Positions 14,445 through 26,746 are shown, numbered from the stretch's first letter. The stretch: DNA of 64,000 nt from Hydractinia symbiolongicarpus (GCF_029227915.1 NC_079887.1:15497650-15561649), one strand, 5' to 3'. Translations and numbers: made by a program. The notes: a model not told the origin generated them from the letters alone.

Positions 14445-15147
14445 TCAACAACCTACCCTGGTTTTTCGGCAACCGGCAACACAGTTTCGCCATGTGTATC
14501 CACAAGGATCACTTGTGAAGGATACACTCGACATCTTCATATAACAGTGATGCAGTTCTTCAAGACACTATTTAAGAAAAAAAATGTGTGTTGCTTAAGT
14601 AATGGCACATGAACAGATCTTCGACTATATAACAGTCGGTACAGGTTTAGGTCAATTTAAACTTAAAAAAAAATTTCTATGCTGCGCTAGCTACAAAAAA
14701 ATAATTGTAATCAGCTCTGGAAATGCCTACAAGAACATGTAACATCAGAAAAAAAATACCTGAGAACCTCTTGAACCATCTTTTACGCTTTCTACAATTA
14801 TAAAAATATCTAATTCAAACGACGGTATTATTTTTCAACATAAATATTTTAATGTTTAAAAACAGACCTTCAAATTATGAACTTAATTAAAATATAAAAC
14901 AATGCTTTAAATAAAAATAGCGGGAAGGATAAGATATAAAGTTGAAAATACAATAACAAACAAACTTTTCGCAAAGTTTGGTCCATATACCTAATCTGTT
15001 GTAGTAGTTTTGAGGCCTTCATTTCAAGATATCCGATTATAATAAAAGGCGTGGCTTTCTATTCATACAAAAATAAAAAGTAATCTTACCAAGACTGGCA
15101 GCAGACACAGCAGCAACACACAAAACAACAACAACCAACAGTTTCAT
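14445..15147 (-). CDS. Secreted six-cysteine peptide, macin-like (possible antimicrobial peptide)
   Basis: Three exons: 15147-15090, 14791-14760, 14567-14445, with GT-AG junctions and matching phases (1, then 0), giving 70 residues. Residues 1-17 are a clear signal peptide (MKLLVVVVLCVAAVSAA). After a short polar linker (about 18-30) comes a 40-residue module with cysteines at 31, 38, 52, 59, 63 and 70, the last residue being Cys. The spacing is C-x6-C-x13-C-x6-C-x3-C-x6-C. The C-x6-C start and the TWRNC-x3-C block resemble the first half of macins, the antimicrobial peptides of Hydra and leeches, but the later macin cysteines are missing. An alternative is that exon 3 is spliced at a donor (AGG/GTAGGT) inside RKTRVGC to an exon I did not find; the even cysteine count favours reading through. 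A TATA box lies at 15233-15240. Confidence 0.6.
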
Positions 15148-15232
15148 GGTGAAATAGAATGCTTTGGTCCTTGGATAAAAGGTTTGCTGAAATTGCGAAA
15201 ATTGAAGATGTGGAAAAGTCTTAAACGCCTCC

Positions 15233-15240
15233 TATATATA
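15233..15240 (-). promoter_or_regulatory. TATA box of the cysteine-rich peptide gene
   Basis: TATATATA on the minus strand, about 86 bases before the ATG. This leaves room for a start site about 30 bases downstream and a short 5' leader. Inferred from position only. Confidence 0.45.
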
Positions 15241-17538
15241 CATATGGCAACATAAGCAGGTGGGAAAAATTTGTTAATTAGGTAAATAAAGGAGTTAAAT
15301 AATAAATATAAAAAAGAAAAACATTTGCAAACATGTAAAAAAATCGAAGTACTATGCGTTCCTGTGAAAAAAATATATAATAAAATCCTAATACGGGTTT
15401 ACATTGTCAATCATGAGGCCATTGAACCAGCAAATATTGGATAATCATACACTGATTTGTTAGCCTTGCTTATTAAGTTTCCAGTCAGACTTGGTGCAAA
15501 TATATATCCCCTGCAACTCCTTCTTCAAATAAACAAAGTTGTAGCAGCGTAAAAATAGGCAAATATTTCCACTTTCCATTTTTTTACTTTGCATTTAGTC
15601 GCTGAAACTTAAATTTATAAATCAACATTCCTTTTTCTCAAATTTAAAATCAAAGCACGAAGCAATGCTGAAGAAAGGTAAAGTATTTCTAGGAGATAAA
15701 AAGAACAGTTTGGCTGTAAATTGTTGCACACGTGCTTAGCAAACTGGTACATGCGGTGTAGTGAGTTCGTTTGCGGCACTCAATTCTGGTACACGCAGGT
15801 AGATTCTTACGTACTGCAAGGCAGTATGTAGATGATGCATGCTGTTGTACTTATTTTCGGGTCTGACTTGTGGTATTGGAATATAGGAAATCTTGCCTAA
15901 TTTCACTACACACCGTCACAAAAGTTCTTTAAAAATGTTGTTAAGAAGAGATTTATTAAGATGCAAAAAAAATTTCTGTGTTGTATAGCAGTTATTTGAG
16001 CAAAACATTAGGATTTGAGTTCGCGTCAAATTTATTTTTAAATGCCAACAAATAGGTTATTGTTCAGCGCTCTGTTAACCCTATTCCTAACCAGGGTTTG
16101 TGAAGAATTGAGCCGGCACGACATTTAAAGAGCACCCCGACCTCGTAATTTCTTTTTACCAAAAGTTGCTAAATCTTTGACTTGCTAAGTCAGTTATCAG
16201 TCCTACCTATATTTTTCAATATACAAGGTAAAATAGGAAAATTCTATAATAAGGGTCATTGCTGTGCCTGTCATGTATGCATAGTCCGAAGTGGATTCCA
16301 AATATAGATGAAAGCAAAAGTTGTTAAAATGAATGAAATTGTCAAACTAATTCAATTTTGTTCTTCAATATCATAAAGGATTACATGTGATTGCAAGACT
16401 AAGGGAATAGAATTTTGTGCACTGCTATTTTTTCATGTCATACGGATGAAATATGACTGTTTTGTCGAGCGCCGTGCTAGTAGTAGTATGAGTGGTTTAA
16501 CGTAAAAAATACCAGAAACAATTATTTCATGCAAGATTTGCACTTCTTTCATATTTCCACGAATTACAGGTCCAGAGACCCCTTTTTTAGCATAAGACCG
16601 GGCAAAGATACTAAATTCTTAAAAGTTTAGCTCGATAGTAATGAACTTACAAATATAACCGACTGCACCCTTTTCATTGAAAAAAATCTGACCAGAAGCT
16701 GCTTATTTTGATATATTTATATATATTTACCGCCATGTGAAGTCCTGTCTGATTAGTGTTTTCAGAAAACCTGAGTTGGTTGTGAAAAACAGGAATTTTT
16801 GCTGCGTACGTGTTTTATAAACTTTGTGAGAGAAACTTGAAGGTTAACACAATCTGAGATTAATCCCACGCCAAATTTACGTCTTTTTCAACCATATGTA
16901 TGAACAACACTATCACATGTGACACGATTTAATGTTTTGTTTTAATGGCTCTCCCATGTGCGGACACCGTGTGACATGAATTTTGCCCTTTTCCGGGAGA
17001 TAATTTAACGGGACATAACATATCTACTGCTGGAGAAAATGTATCGAAGAAACAACAAAATTAGTTATGATAGAAATCCAGATTGACAAAAATAAAGAGC
17101 GACAAGTCACGTGGCAAGAAAAGTTATTATTGGCAGTTCATATTTAAGAATCCATTTTTTAGATAGTCGAATGGTATTATTGCCCTGCTAGTTGCTTAAA
17201 CCCGTGAAATAATCCATTTATTTTTTAAAAGATTACTGTGCTTATCAAACAAAAACCCGTGAAAATTCACTTTAAAATATTTTAAAAACATCACTTTATT
17301 TTATCAAATGATTAACTCTAACTAATTAACAATGCAAGCAAAAGTTTTATAAAATGCAAAACGTTTTCATTAGAAAATGTTTTATAGACGCTTTTAAAGA
17401 AAATTTCAGAAAATATAATATATATTGTGTCTACTACAAACAGACAGACACACCAGTTTCCATATTATTATATCAGACAGATGCCAACTCAAGGAAATTA
17501 AATTAACTTTTGCAAAAACTAAATTATATTTGATGTTA
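15241..17538. other. Intergenic, no gene seen
   Basis: About 2.3 kb of AT-rich sequence with no defended open frame or repeat. Confidence 0.4.
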
Positions 17539-17648
17539 CTAGTCGTTAGCCCGTAGAAAAATCCACGAGTTCGCCCGTCGCAGCTAAGCTACCATTTTGC
17601 GTGACAGACAGACAGACGGACAGACGTATACCGGCATTCTAATATAGA
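17539..17648 (-). mobile_element. Mini-Helitron, 110 bp
   Basis: On the minus strand it begins TCTATATTAGAATGCC and ends in a hairpin followed by CTAG. The base after CTAG is T, as expected for A/T insertion of Helitrons. It shares the GACAGACAGACGGAC block and the GCTAAGCTACCATTTTGCG core with the copies at 17649 and 62037. The hairpin stem carries a mismatch (CCCGTAG...CCACGAG). Too small to code for anything, so it must be mobilised by a RepHel protein elsewhere. Confidence 0.75.
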
Positions 17649-17793
17649 CTAGTCGTTAGCCCGTGGAAAATCCACGGGTTCGCCAATCCTTTATATACCG
17701 CATTGCGTGCTTCTCGCTACTTGCGCAGCTAAGCTACCATTTTGCGTGACAGACAGACGGACGGACAGACGTAGACGGGCATTATAATATAGA
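17649..17793 (-). mobile_element. Mini-Helitron, 145 bp, abutting the previous one
   Basis: On the minus strand it starts TCTATATTATAATGCCCG and ends with the hairpin CCCGTGGATTTTCCACGGG, a 9-nt spacer and CTAG. The flanking bases (A before TC, T after CTAG) fit Helitron insertion. It carries about 35 bases more than its neighbour, between the hairpin and the core. The two copies lie head to tail with no host base between them. Confidence 0.78.
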
Positions 17794-19416
17794 TAGTTAA
17801 ACGCTTTTTAACATTTTGGATGATGAAGAAATAGGTTCAAAACAATCTTTAATTGACTGCAGTTTTTGCACTGACTTCTATTGTGCACAGACATTTGACC
17901 AAATATAAATCAACTATGAAAATTTACTACTAAAAAGTAATAGTAATTCCCTCATTAATAATAATTGTGTTATTGACAATACCCTGCTTTATTAAAGTCA
18001 TCATGTAATGTTTATTGGCGTATTATCATATAAGACAAGTTATATGACCCATGTAAAAGTTTAACTTGATTTTGGAGGTACATACATAACCAAAATCTTG
18101 ATAACATCGGCAATGCGTCGTCAATATAGAATTTTTTTTTAAAAAAAATTGTTTTAGCCAGTTTCCAATAGAGTACTTTAGATGAACAATTAAGTAGATT
18201 AAACCGTTGCTTTCTGAGCGTTTGGGATGGTTTAAGTTTTAGAATTTACCCAAGGTTAGTCCCATATGACCCCTTGTTACCCACACGTAAACTCAAATAT
18301 TTAAATCCGTTCTAATTATTTGTCATGCACATCGCAACGACTTGAGTATATTATAAGTGGGGGAAGAATGATATTGGATGTCTTAAAAGTCTACCATAAT
18401 TAGCGGTACCCTACAAAATCATCTTCCGCAAAATAATGACCAACAACAATATTTATTTCATGCTTTGAGTTCGTTTTCCACAAAATACTACGAGCTTCGA
18501 ACGATAAAGTTAATGATGAGATGGCGCCAAATTTGAATAAATATACAGAGCGGAAACATTTCACAACAAATCGAACGCGCAATATGGTGACTTCATCTTT
18601 ATTCACCAATCTTTACTTCTTCTTATCTTTACTCACAAAGAAAATATAAATTTGTTCAGTACATTCCAGTAGCATAAAATAATAAAAATGTCCTTCATAT
18701 GTTGTTTGTTCATTTTTTGCTATTTTGCTATTTAACTTTTTTGATTCATTATTTTATGCTTATTGACCCGTGACAACGAAGAATTTTCATTGTTTTTTAA
18801 TTTAGCTACCCGTTTGGCAAATCTGTACAATTACTAAATTATAAATAATTCAGCACTTAAGGCTGGTTTTTTTAACAGCGTGTTTATACTTTGGGTCTAG
18901 TGTCATGTCGTTATTCAAATTTTATAGCGAAAATTTACCGCTTTTTGTGAAAAAATTAAATTTTTATAACCCTACTAATAATTCCAACATAAAATATTCT
19001 TTTTTTTAAGACGTTTCTTTCTGATGACTTAAACATGTACATTGAATTATTGTAGAGCTGACTATGCCAGTCGTTCTGGTCTTTAAAATCAACACAATCT
19101 TCATAAACATTTATTCCGCAGCCGTGCGGTTCGCATTTCTTTAATGATACCTGTACTAAGCTTTTCCGTTTGTACTTAAGCGCTTTCCTGGCTAATAACC
19201 TTTAAATTCTTTTCAACACAGTTAGGAATATGATCACTTTAACTATTCCTTTTTTAAGGATATACACACCTAACCGGAAAGTTCAGAAATTTGAGTTGAA
19301 TTCTCGTAACTGCGTTGATATGTAAAGTAAGTAAAGTTACGTTATGTATCATGGAAGTTTTCATAAAAAGTAACAAGAGACTTTAAAATGTTTGGGTGAG
19401 CGTCTAGAAATCTTTT
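17794..19416. other. Intergenic, no gene seen
   Basis: AT-rich; the 69-codon frame at 18400-18609 has no recognisable features. Confidence 0.4.
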
Positions 19417-19932
19417 TTATCTTGATAGGGATAAACTGAAGGTGGTGAACATATTCGAATTAAGCCTGCGGTCAAAGCTTTTTTGACATAGCAGCCTAAA
19501 ATTAAACACTATAGGCAAGAGACGCCAAATGGAAGGTTTAGCTACATAATACCTATGTGTTATGAACCAAGAAGCGCGCTCATTATCAGTAAACCAGGTA
19601 TCACACAGTATAAAGTCCTTATAGTGCAGCATTTCTTCATGCCAAATAAGAGGACGAATAACTTTTAGTATATCATGTGTCGTTCTGATAGTACCAAAAA
19701 TTTCGAGGTAACTAAAGAAGAGACGATTTTCTTGAAAAAAAAATAAGATTTTACTAGGGACCTGAACTTTGCGTATAAAGAGATCGTAAATTGGCTTCAC
19801 AACCTCTTTATCCGTGAAATCACGTATTAACAACTGCATTAACGACAGAGCTTTAAAACCCACCGCTTTTTTAGCCATCATGGTGATTTCTGCACTCCTG
19901 TTGCAGAAACATTCTCGTACATCCAAAGTCAC
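19417..19932 (-). other. Unrecognised 171-codon frame, possibly retroelement-derived
   Basis: A fairly long frame for this AT-rich DNA, opening at a GTG without an ATG. The peptide is protein-like (LLIRDFTDKEVVKPIYDLF; WHEEMLHYKDFILCDTWFTD) but matches no family I know. It lies just 3' of a reverse-transcriptase relic on the same strand, so it may be a decayed part of the same element. Confidence 0.25.
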
Positions 19933-20199
19933 CGATCACGTCCCAGTTCTTTCCCGACATTTTGAACTATGGGACATCGGAAATATCCGGGAATAGTACA
20001 TAAGGATTGTACGATTCAGAAGCAGTTTAAATATCTTACCAAGAATAGATCAACAAAAAAATATCAAAATATTTGTCAAAAAGATTAACCGACGATTTAA
20101 TCTCCTTGCGTAGTCCCTCTGCAGATTATTAGTAACCGTGAAGGCCAGTTGTAGCAATTGATGGTGAAGGTTGCGATTGATAGGTAAATAATTTGGAAG

Positions 20200-20360
20200 T
20201 CATGGAGAAATCCTTTTTGTTGATGAAGTTAAAGGCGTTAGACGCATCAATCAACATGACCGCCTCGGTTTCTTTCGATCAAAAATGCGCCGCAACGAAT
20301 AGGTAGCTGCTTCGCAACCTGCATCTTGACCAGTAAAAACGTGCAATTTAACCGAAGTTG
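20200..20360 (-). pseudogene. Reverse transcriptase relic
   Basis: On the minus strand one frame reads VKLHVFTGQDAGCEAATYSL. After a one-base shift near 20265 the next frame reads TEAVMLIDASNAFNFINKKD. The GQxAGCEAA block followed by a D-A-S-N-A-F-N motif (RT motif A, catalytic Asp) is characteristic of an RT family common in cnidarian genomes. The rest of the RT is not readable; the frame is broken. Confidence 0.65.
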
Positions 20361-21755
20361 CAAGAAAAGTTTTTGTGGAAAAGGGTATTACACCCATATG
20401 GATGTGCGACAGTGTTTATCTGTAATAAGCGCTCAGCGCAGAGAAACATTCATTTTGGAAAGGAAAAACATTCTCCTAAAAATAAAAAAATGGGCAACTG
20501 TTTTTCCCATGACGGAGTAGCAAAAGTTGTGGAAAGTTACTTTAAAAAAATATTACAGCAGAAACAACATAATGTTGTATGCACTTCACCCGACATACTA
20601 TATACTTGTACTCTGCCGGGCGTTCACTGCGTACCACAGTCACTTGCGGCTTAACACGGCGTTTCGACGACGTGTCCCCCAGCTAGTATAAAAAGTGATG
20701 TAAGATTCGCGGAAATGCTGGGCTCTTCCTCTTCATTATCTAACCTGTTAACCATTGGCTTTACAAGGGCTATGTTTTGGCTACATATAAGTTATGAAGA
20801 TATTTGTGTGAACTAGTGACTTTAATCCCATTAAACAACAAGTTTATCTACCCTGATATATTACGCTTGCTCGCTGAATAAGCGAGAAAAGGAAGTTTTC
20901 TTAGCTAGCTAAACTTGTACATAACACTTCCAAATAAAATTTAAAATGCTTTTGTCGTACATTCTAACATGCCAGAATTAAGGGATAATCCACTATCAGG
21001 AAAAAAAGTCATGCTGACGTCAACAATAATTATAACAACTTAAGACTTTGAACTTAACTAAATAACCTAAGCTTTTAAGTCTCTATGTGCGCTGGAAGGA
21101 TTGACAATTGAAATTTGAAAAGTTCAAATTGTTTGAATCTAATATAGAAACAGCTTAAATTCCTACTTGTGGGAATAGAATTTGAGCCAAAATGCTTCAT
21201 TGTAGCTTTACATGTATCTGTTTCTTTGTGGAGTTGGATGAATAAGTTTTAATTTCATTTTGTATACGTCTTTCGTCATGTTTAAATTCTCATCAAAGAA
21301 TCAAATAAGTTCTTGTCACATTTTCTTCACACTTTTTAACAAAGACACACTTGACATTTCAATACGGAAAGACTGAAAAGGATGACACTACAAAGTTGAT
21401 AGTGAGCCTCTTTTGTACCCTCTATATTTACCCTTTATTTTTACTCTATATTTCTTACCTTCCATCACATTTATATAACCGTATTATGGAGGAAATGCAG
21501 CGTTGAAATCACTATATCAGTATCTATTGCAATATATATTTTAACCTAGATAAATACAATTATATATATATTTTTTAATAACAATAAAAATAAATAAATA
21601 ACTTAATAAGTTAGAAGACCCTTAAAACCAGTTATACTAAGTATATATAATTTTTTTATATATATTTTTATACAAATAATTTTTATCTATTTTTGTTTAT
21701 ATTAAATAATGTATATTTAAAAAAAACCCCAAGATAACAGCAGTCTTCTCTTCAA
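20361..21755. other. Intergenic between the RT relic and the first helical-family gene
   Basis: AT-rich. Overlapping plus-strand frames at 20326-20654 show no domain and lie over the 5' side of the RT relic. The last 200 bases, after the stop of the gene at 21756, are very AT-rich, as expected of a 3' UTR. Confidence 0.35.
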
Positions 21756-23986
21756 TTAATCGTAATTTTTAAATCCATTGTAGAGTGATCTTAACATGGA
21801 TGAAAGTTTCTTGTAAACATGCAAGTTGTCCTTCTGGCAACAATACAAAGGTGATACATTCCGAGTTTTCTTATCTGGCCTACCATTACCACATTCGTAT
21901 GCAATCTAGATCATATAATATGTATTAATTCATCTCGTATGTTGCTTAAAATAATTAAACATTTTAGGGAAAAACATGAGTACTTAGATCAACATTTTAC
22001 TATAGCTGTTTTTGGGCGGATGATAGAAAATTATAAAAAAGTAAAGATCTTATCTCTTACCACTTTGCGAGCATCTATTATCTTAATAAGACCATCTAGA
22101 TCCTTTCTAACATTGTTTGTACCAAGAAGTTTTAGAATGGTTTTCAAATTGGTGCTTGCCACATCTAATTTTTGGTATATCTATAATAATCAACAAATTG
22201 GTTATAATGATGTTTTGGTAATTTAACAAATTATTTGTGTTTGTTTCGACATAAAACAAATAAAGCAAATCCTACCTGATCTGACTTGGCGATATCTTGT
22301 ATAACAGACTTTGTACATTGTGTTTTCTCGCATTTATTTTGACTTTTATCCTAAAATAAATATGTTTTCACATGTCTTAGTTATTTTTAAAAATATAAAA
22401 ATATTTTTATTGACCATAAATACTCCACCTAGCAATAAGTGGTTGCAGGAGAAACACAACTTGATTAACTTCCCTTATATCCTGATTGTCCTGTGTTGAG
22501 CGAAACTGAAAAGCTTATCTACGAAATTGTGTACAGTTGCCAGTTAGCTTCACAGGAAATAAAGACTTGAGGATCAAGGACAATCACTAAATTTCTGCAA
22601 GTAGCTGCTTTTTCCAAAACTAATTTACCCGAAATGATTTCTCTTTGTATTTACATGGATTTTTTTAAACCGGTGTTCTGCACACGTGCCTTTGTAAAAA
22701 AAAACGCGCAATAACTTTGTGCTTATTTGCAATAGTGTCATTTACAATTACCTCAGGATAACATTAAGATTTTAGAGTAAAATGAATATTATTTTAATCA
22801 CGCTGACGGGCATAAGATGGATCTCGAAACGACTTTAATTTCTCTCGACATCATGGAAACACAATCGAAGTCTAATAGAAGACAAAAGTGAAAGATTTTA
22901 TCGCCCCGACAAAAAGTCCACAAAAGCGGCCTTGTATTTTATAATTTAAGGCTGAAATACACGATTAGAATAATTGAAGTAATTAATTTGTTGATGGAAA
23001 GAAAAGAGAAAAAAAGAGAAGAGAAATACGCTCAGCCTTATCTGGTTTCATATGTTTTTTTTAAAAAAAGATGGACGTCTGTAAGTATAGCCAACTAGCT
23101 GTAAGTCTTTACTATTTACTAGTCTTCTAGTAGTTATTTAATAGTCCACTACTAGTCTTTACTCTTACTGTTAAGCATTTCTGAGTATTTTTATTGTAGA
23201 ATTAAGTGTGTGTGAGTGTGTGTGTGTGTACATAATTAGTAGTGACAGTTGTTCATAGAGCAGAAAAATAGAAGGAAAAGATAAATTCATAGAGGATGAT
23301 CGGTGTTTATGTATTGTTTTAAGATACATTATAAGCAAGGCGTTGTTGTCTTTATAAGCCATGGCTTTACTTCTGCATTTGTTTTGCTACTTTAGCATTG
23401 ACTTGTTTTCCTCGACTAATCTTCTGCTATGACTATTAAAGCGATATACGTTTACTTTTATAGATTTATAGATTGAGATTTTTTAGAAGCCCAGTTTTAA
23501 CTGTTGGCAAATACAGGTGTGAAAGATACTTTAAGTGGTTTGATCGTGTTTCTTGGCCTTAAAATGGGAAAAATTGACTCAACCATCGCCAATGAACTGA
23601 AAACTCACCATTTTTCGCAACTTTTTATTCACGCCTAGTAGTGCATAGTTTGTTGCGTTTGATAGTGGTTGGAAAAACTTTTCTGTGTTTTCGCATAGCT
23701 TTACTGGTTTGCTGTTTGATAGCTGGATGAAACCTTGAAATCAAGAGGAGATAACATAAAACATGTGTACTGATTCAAGATTGTATAACCTTCTCTTCTG
23801 ATAAGAGTTATAGAACATCACACATTATTTATATCGTGTAAATAGACACGGGTTACCATAACTTGGCTGTGGCGTTCCATTTTAATTACAAAGCACTCAT
23901 TAGGGTAAAGAAAATTCTGTTCTTATGATAAATACTAATAACCTACCAGCAATCAATAAATATGTGAACATTAACATCATTATCAT
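21756..23986 (-). CDS. Small secreted helical cysteine protein, copy A (intact)
   Basis: Five exons: 23986-23947, 23733-23609, 22350-22276, 22180-22061, 21905-21756, all GT-AG; intron 1 is phase 1, introns 2-4 phase 0. The frame is open for 169 residues. Residues 1-14 are a hydrophobic signal peptide (MIMMLMFTYLLIAG). The mature part has six Cys (27, 62, 67, 125, 142, 143), an N-glycosylation site at Asn39 and another at Asn136, and about four heptad-like amphipathic segments: 22-55, 68-95, 96-120 and 144-165. I do not recognise the family. A single-domain, signal-bearing helical protein with phase-0 introns between helices is reminiscent of helical cytokines or other secreted ligands, but this is only architecture. 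A copy lies head to head at 25431 and another at 34478. A TATA box lies at 24044-24051. Confidence 0.82.
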
Positions 23987-24043
23987 ACTTGTGATTCTTC
24001 TGATCTGATTAAATTGAGTATGAAGGGAAGAGACAAGGCACTA

Positions 24044-24051
24044 CTTATATA
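24044..24051 (-). promoter_or_regulatory. TATA box of copy A
   Basis: TATATAAG on the minus strand, about 58 bases before the ATG at 23986. In the mirrored position before the pseudogene copy B the sequence is GTGTAAAAAGAG, so the box appears lost there. Confidence 0.5.
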
Positions 24052-24205
24052 CCTGACTGAGGAAGCTTAGCGTTTCAATTCCCTAACTAAAACTTACCCT
24101 TCGATCTTTCTCGGTCTAATTTCAATTCAATCTTCACTTTCCAAGACATTCAGAAAAAGGTGATTTACTTTTTTCCTGACGAAAATCTTCCTACGCTGCT
24201 TTATC

Positions 24206-25219
24206 GTAAACTTCATTCTTCCCGTCAAAAAATCACACACCCACATCTGGGGAATTTACGACACCTTCTGTAAACCATGTGTGAGAGTTTCAGATATTGT
24301 TACTTCAACCAATGAAATTCCATCATCGTAAAAAAAAACATAATAGAATAATGTCCTTAACTTTTCACCTTTCATTAAAAAAAGAAAGGAAAAACGACTG
24401 GACCACGATAAACTTATTTTTTCACATTCTATACTAAAATTACATTTAAACCAACAAACTTTAACGTTAAAACATCGTTATTCCTGTTGCAATTGGCAGG
24501 AAGTAGCAATTTTGGCCAACTCTATTTGTATCGATAATATTTTATCTTAAATCCCTTTAAATCTCAATTTCTGTATAAATGACTTTTTTTAACATAATTA
24601 TTTAACTCTAACTCAATGTATTGAATACATACACCTGTTGATATCCTCACTAATTAATCAAATATCAAATTCATTTTATTTTATATATCCATTATATTTC
24701 TAAACTAAATTAACGTAAAACGCATGTCGACGAAAATCAAAGCCAACTAAAAAAAGAGAAAAAGATGCCAACGGAAGACCCTTAAAGAAATTTTGATATT
24801 AAACGTTACAGTTTGGTTGTTTTTATAAAACTTCCTTATGAAGTTTAAATTAAGTTGATGGTGGGCCATGCATATTTTTTGCGGGGGAGATGAAATTATA
24901 CTAGTAGCTGGTTCATAAAAAACATCCAAGGGAATTCGCTGGTCGCATCAAAATTGAAAAGAATTTATTTTTTGGTTATTTGTAGTTAGAGGATTTCGTG
25001 CATGGTTTAGGGGTTGGTTGGCGTGGTTTTGGCTGACAAACATGCAAAATAAGGCTATTATTATAGAGAATTGTTTTATTTTTAATTTTGCTATATGTGG
25101 ATGATTAAAGCATGAATATTTCGAGATCTCATACGCTTGACACTGCGCGGTAATTTGGTTTACCGAGAGGGTTGCGTATTCCCTAGATGTTAGTTACTTT
25201 TCAACGGAAGGATGAATTT
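24206..25219. other. Spacer of the inverted duplication
   Basis: About 1 kb between the two arms. The last matching sequence is the mirrored block around 24160-24200 (CCTGACGAAAATCTTCC) and 25225-25260 (GGAAGATTTTTGTCAGG). The spacer itself shows no gene. Confidence 0.5.
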
Positions 25220-25430
25220 TATGCTGAAGCAGCGTAGGAAGATTTTTGTCAGGAAAAAATGATTCACCTTTTCTGAATGCCTTGGAAAGTGAAGATTAGA
25301 ATGAAAATTGGAACGAAATTTTATTTTGGGGAATTAAAAGTTAAGCTTTTTTAGTCTTGTGTAAAAAGAGTGCTTTTACTCTCCCGTTCATACACAATTT
25401 ATCCAGCTCAAAAGAATCACAAGTAAGGTG

Positions 25431-26746
25431 ATGACAATGATTGCGATAATCACATATTTATTAATTTCTGGTAGGTTTTTTAGTGTGTGTCTTTGTGTTT
25501 TTTTCTCGTTTGAAACGTTTTCTAAATTTCAAAAATTGTACAATAAAAGATATCATTGTTGCATATTTACGTGATACGTTTAATGCGTGATTTTATTCTT
25601 TTGTCAAGCGAGGTAAATCAGTGTGAGGTCGCTTCTTTTTGGTTAATAACTAGTTACATCAGAACATGTCTGTCAAATTATCTCCCTTTTATTTCAAGGT
25701 TTTAATCAGCCATCAGACAGTAAAGCGATGCAGCTATGCGAAAAGACAAAAAAGTTTTTTCCAACCACTAGCAAACGCAACAAATTACGCCTTACATGGT
25801 GTGAATAAAAAGCTGAAAAAAAGAGTTCTCAGGTAGGATAGTTTTAAGAGAAGATTCATAGTAGAAATAACAATGGGGACACAAAGGTCGACAAACAAAC
25901 AAACAAACAAAAATTATTACTTTGGAATAATTCAGCCATTTTTTAAAGATTTTTGATAACTGAGATATATCTTATTGGGGTAAAAAAAAGATTTGGAGTT
26001 ATATCGAGGTAGAATATTTTCTGCACTGCGTTTTAGAATTAAAAATAATTATAACAGATGAAAACATATTCATTTTAGGATAAAAGTCAAAGTAAAAGCG
26101 AGAAAACACAATGTACAAAGTTTGTTATGGTACACAAGAAATCAATCACCAAGTCGGATCAGGTAGAATTTCTTTGCTTGTTTTATGTTGAAACAAACAC
26201 AATGAATTTATTAAATTACCAAAACATCATGTGTAGTTATAACTAATTTGTTCGTTATTATAGATATACCAAAAACTAGATGTGGCAATTTAAAAGTCAT
26301 TCGGAGGCTGGTAGAATCAAACAAGTTAGAAAGGATCTTGATGGTCTTATAAAAATGATAAATGCTCGCCAAGAGGTAAAGTCGAATCTTTATTCACTTT
26401 TTTTAGTATAACACAACTTCTGATTTTAAATGGTTAATTTGATAACGCTTACTATAAAAAGGTAGGGAGCAATCCTAGAAAGAATGTTTAGGAAGATGAT
26501 CCGTTTTTAGCCATTTATCGGAATTCCTATTAAGTATTGCCTAATTCATGTTTTGAAGACGACATGCCTTAAAAGTTTTAATTGCATGTAGTTTAGATTG
26601 TATACAAATGCGTGAATGGCAGACCAGGTAAGAAAACACGGAATGGATCACCATTATATTGTTGCCAGAAGGGAAGCTCACACGTTTACAAGAAACTTTC
26701 ATCCATGCTAAGATCACTCTACAATGGATTTGACAATTACGATTAA
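25431..26746 (+). pseudogene. Small secreted helical cysteine protein, copy B (broken)
   Basis: Mirror copy of the gene at 21756-23986, with all five exons recognisable: 25431-25470, 25699-25832, 26079-26162, 26264-26375, 26597-26746. Exon 2 has one extra T in a T run (near 25755), shifting the frame to a TAA at 25806-25808. Exon 3 carries a 9-base insertion. Exon 4 is 8 bases shorter than its homologue and has an in-frame TAA at 26291-26293. Cys62 of copy A is Ser here, and the TATA box is gone. Exon 5 is still open and close to copy A (LYCCQKG..., ending FDNYD), which shows recent decay. The promoter-side homology extends to about 25220. Confidence 0.85.

Noticed and set aside
21939-22499. 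Plus-strand frames of 95 and 62 codons
   Set aside because: They lie opposite exons 3 and 4 of copy A, which has the splice sites and homologues.
24206-25219. Shared bidirectional promoter between copies A and B
   Set aside because: The ATGs are about 1.4 kb apart, each arm carries its own promoter-side homology, and B has lost its TATA box.
21756-26746. Assembly artefact as the cause of the inverted repeat
   Set aside because: The arms differ by many substitutions, indels and intron-length changes, so they are diverged genomic copies.
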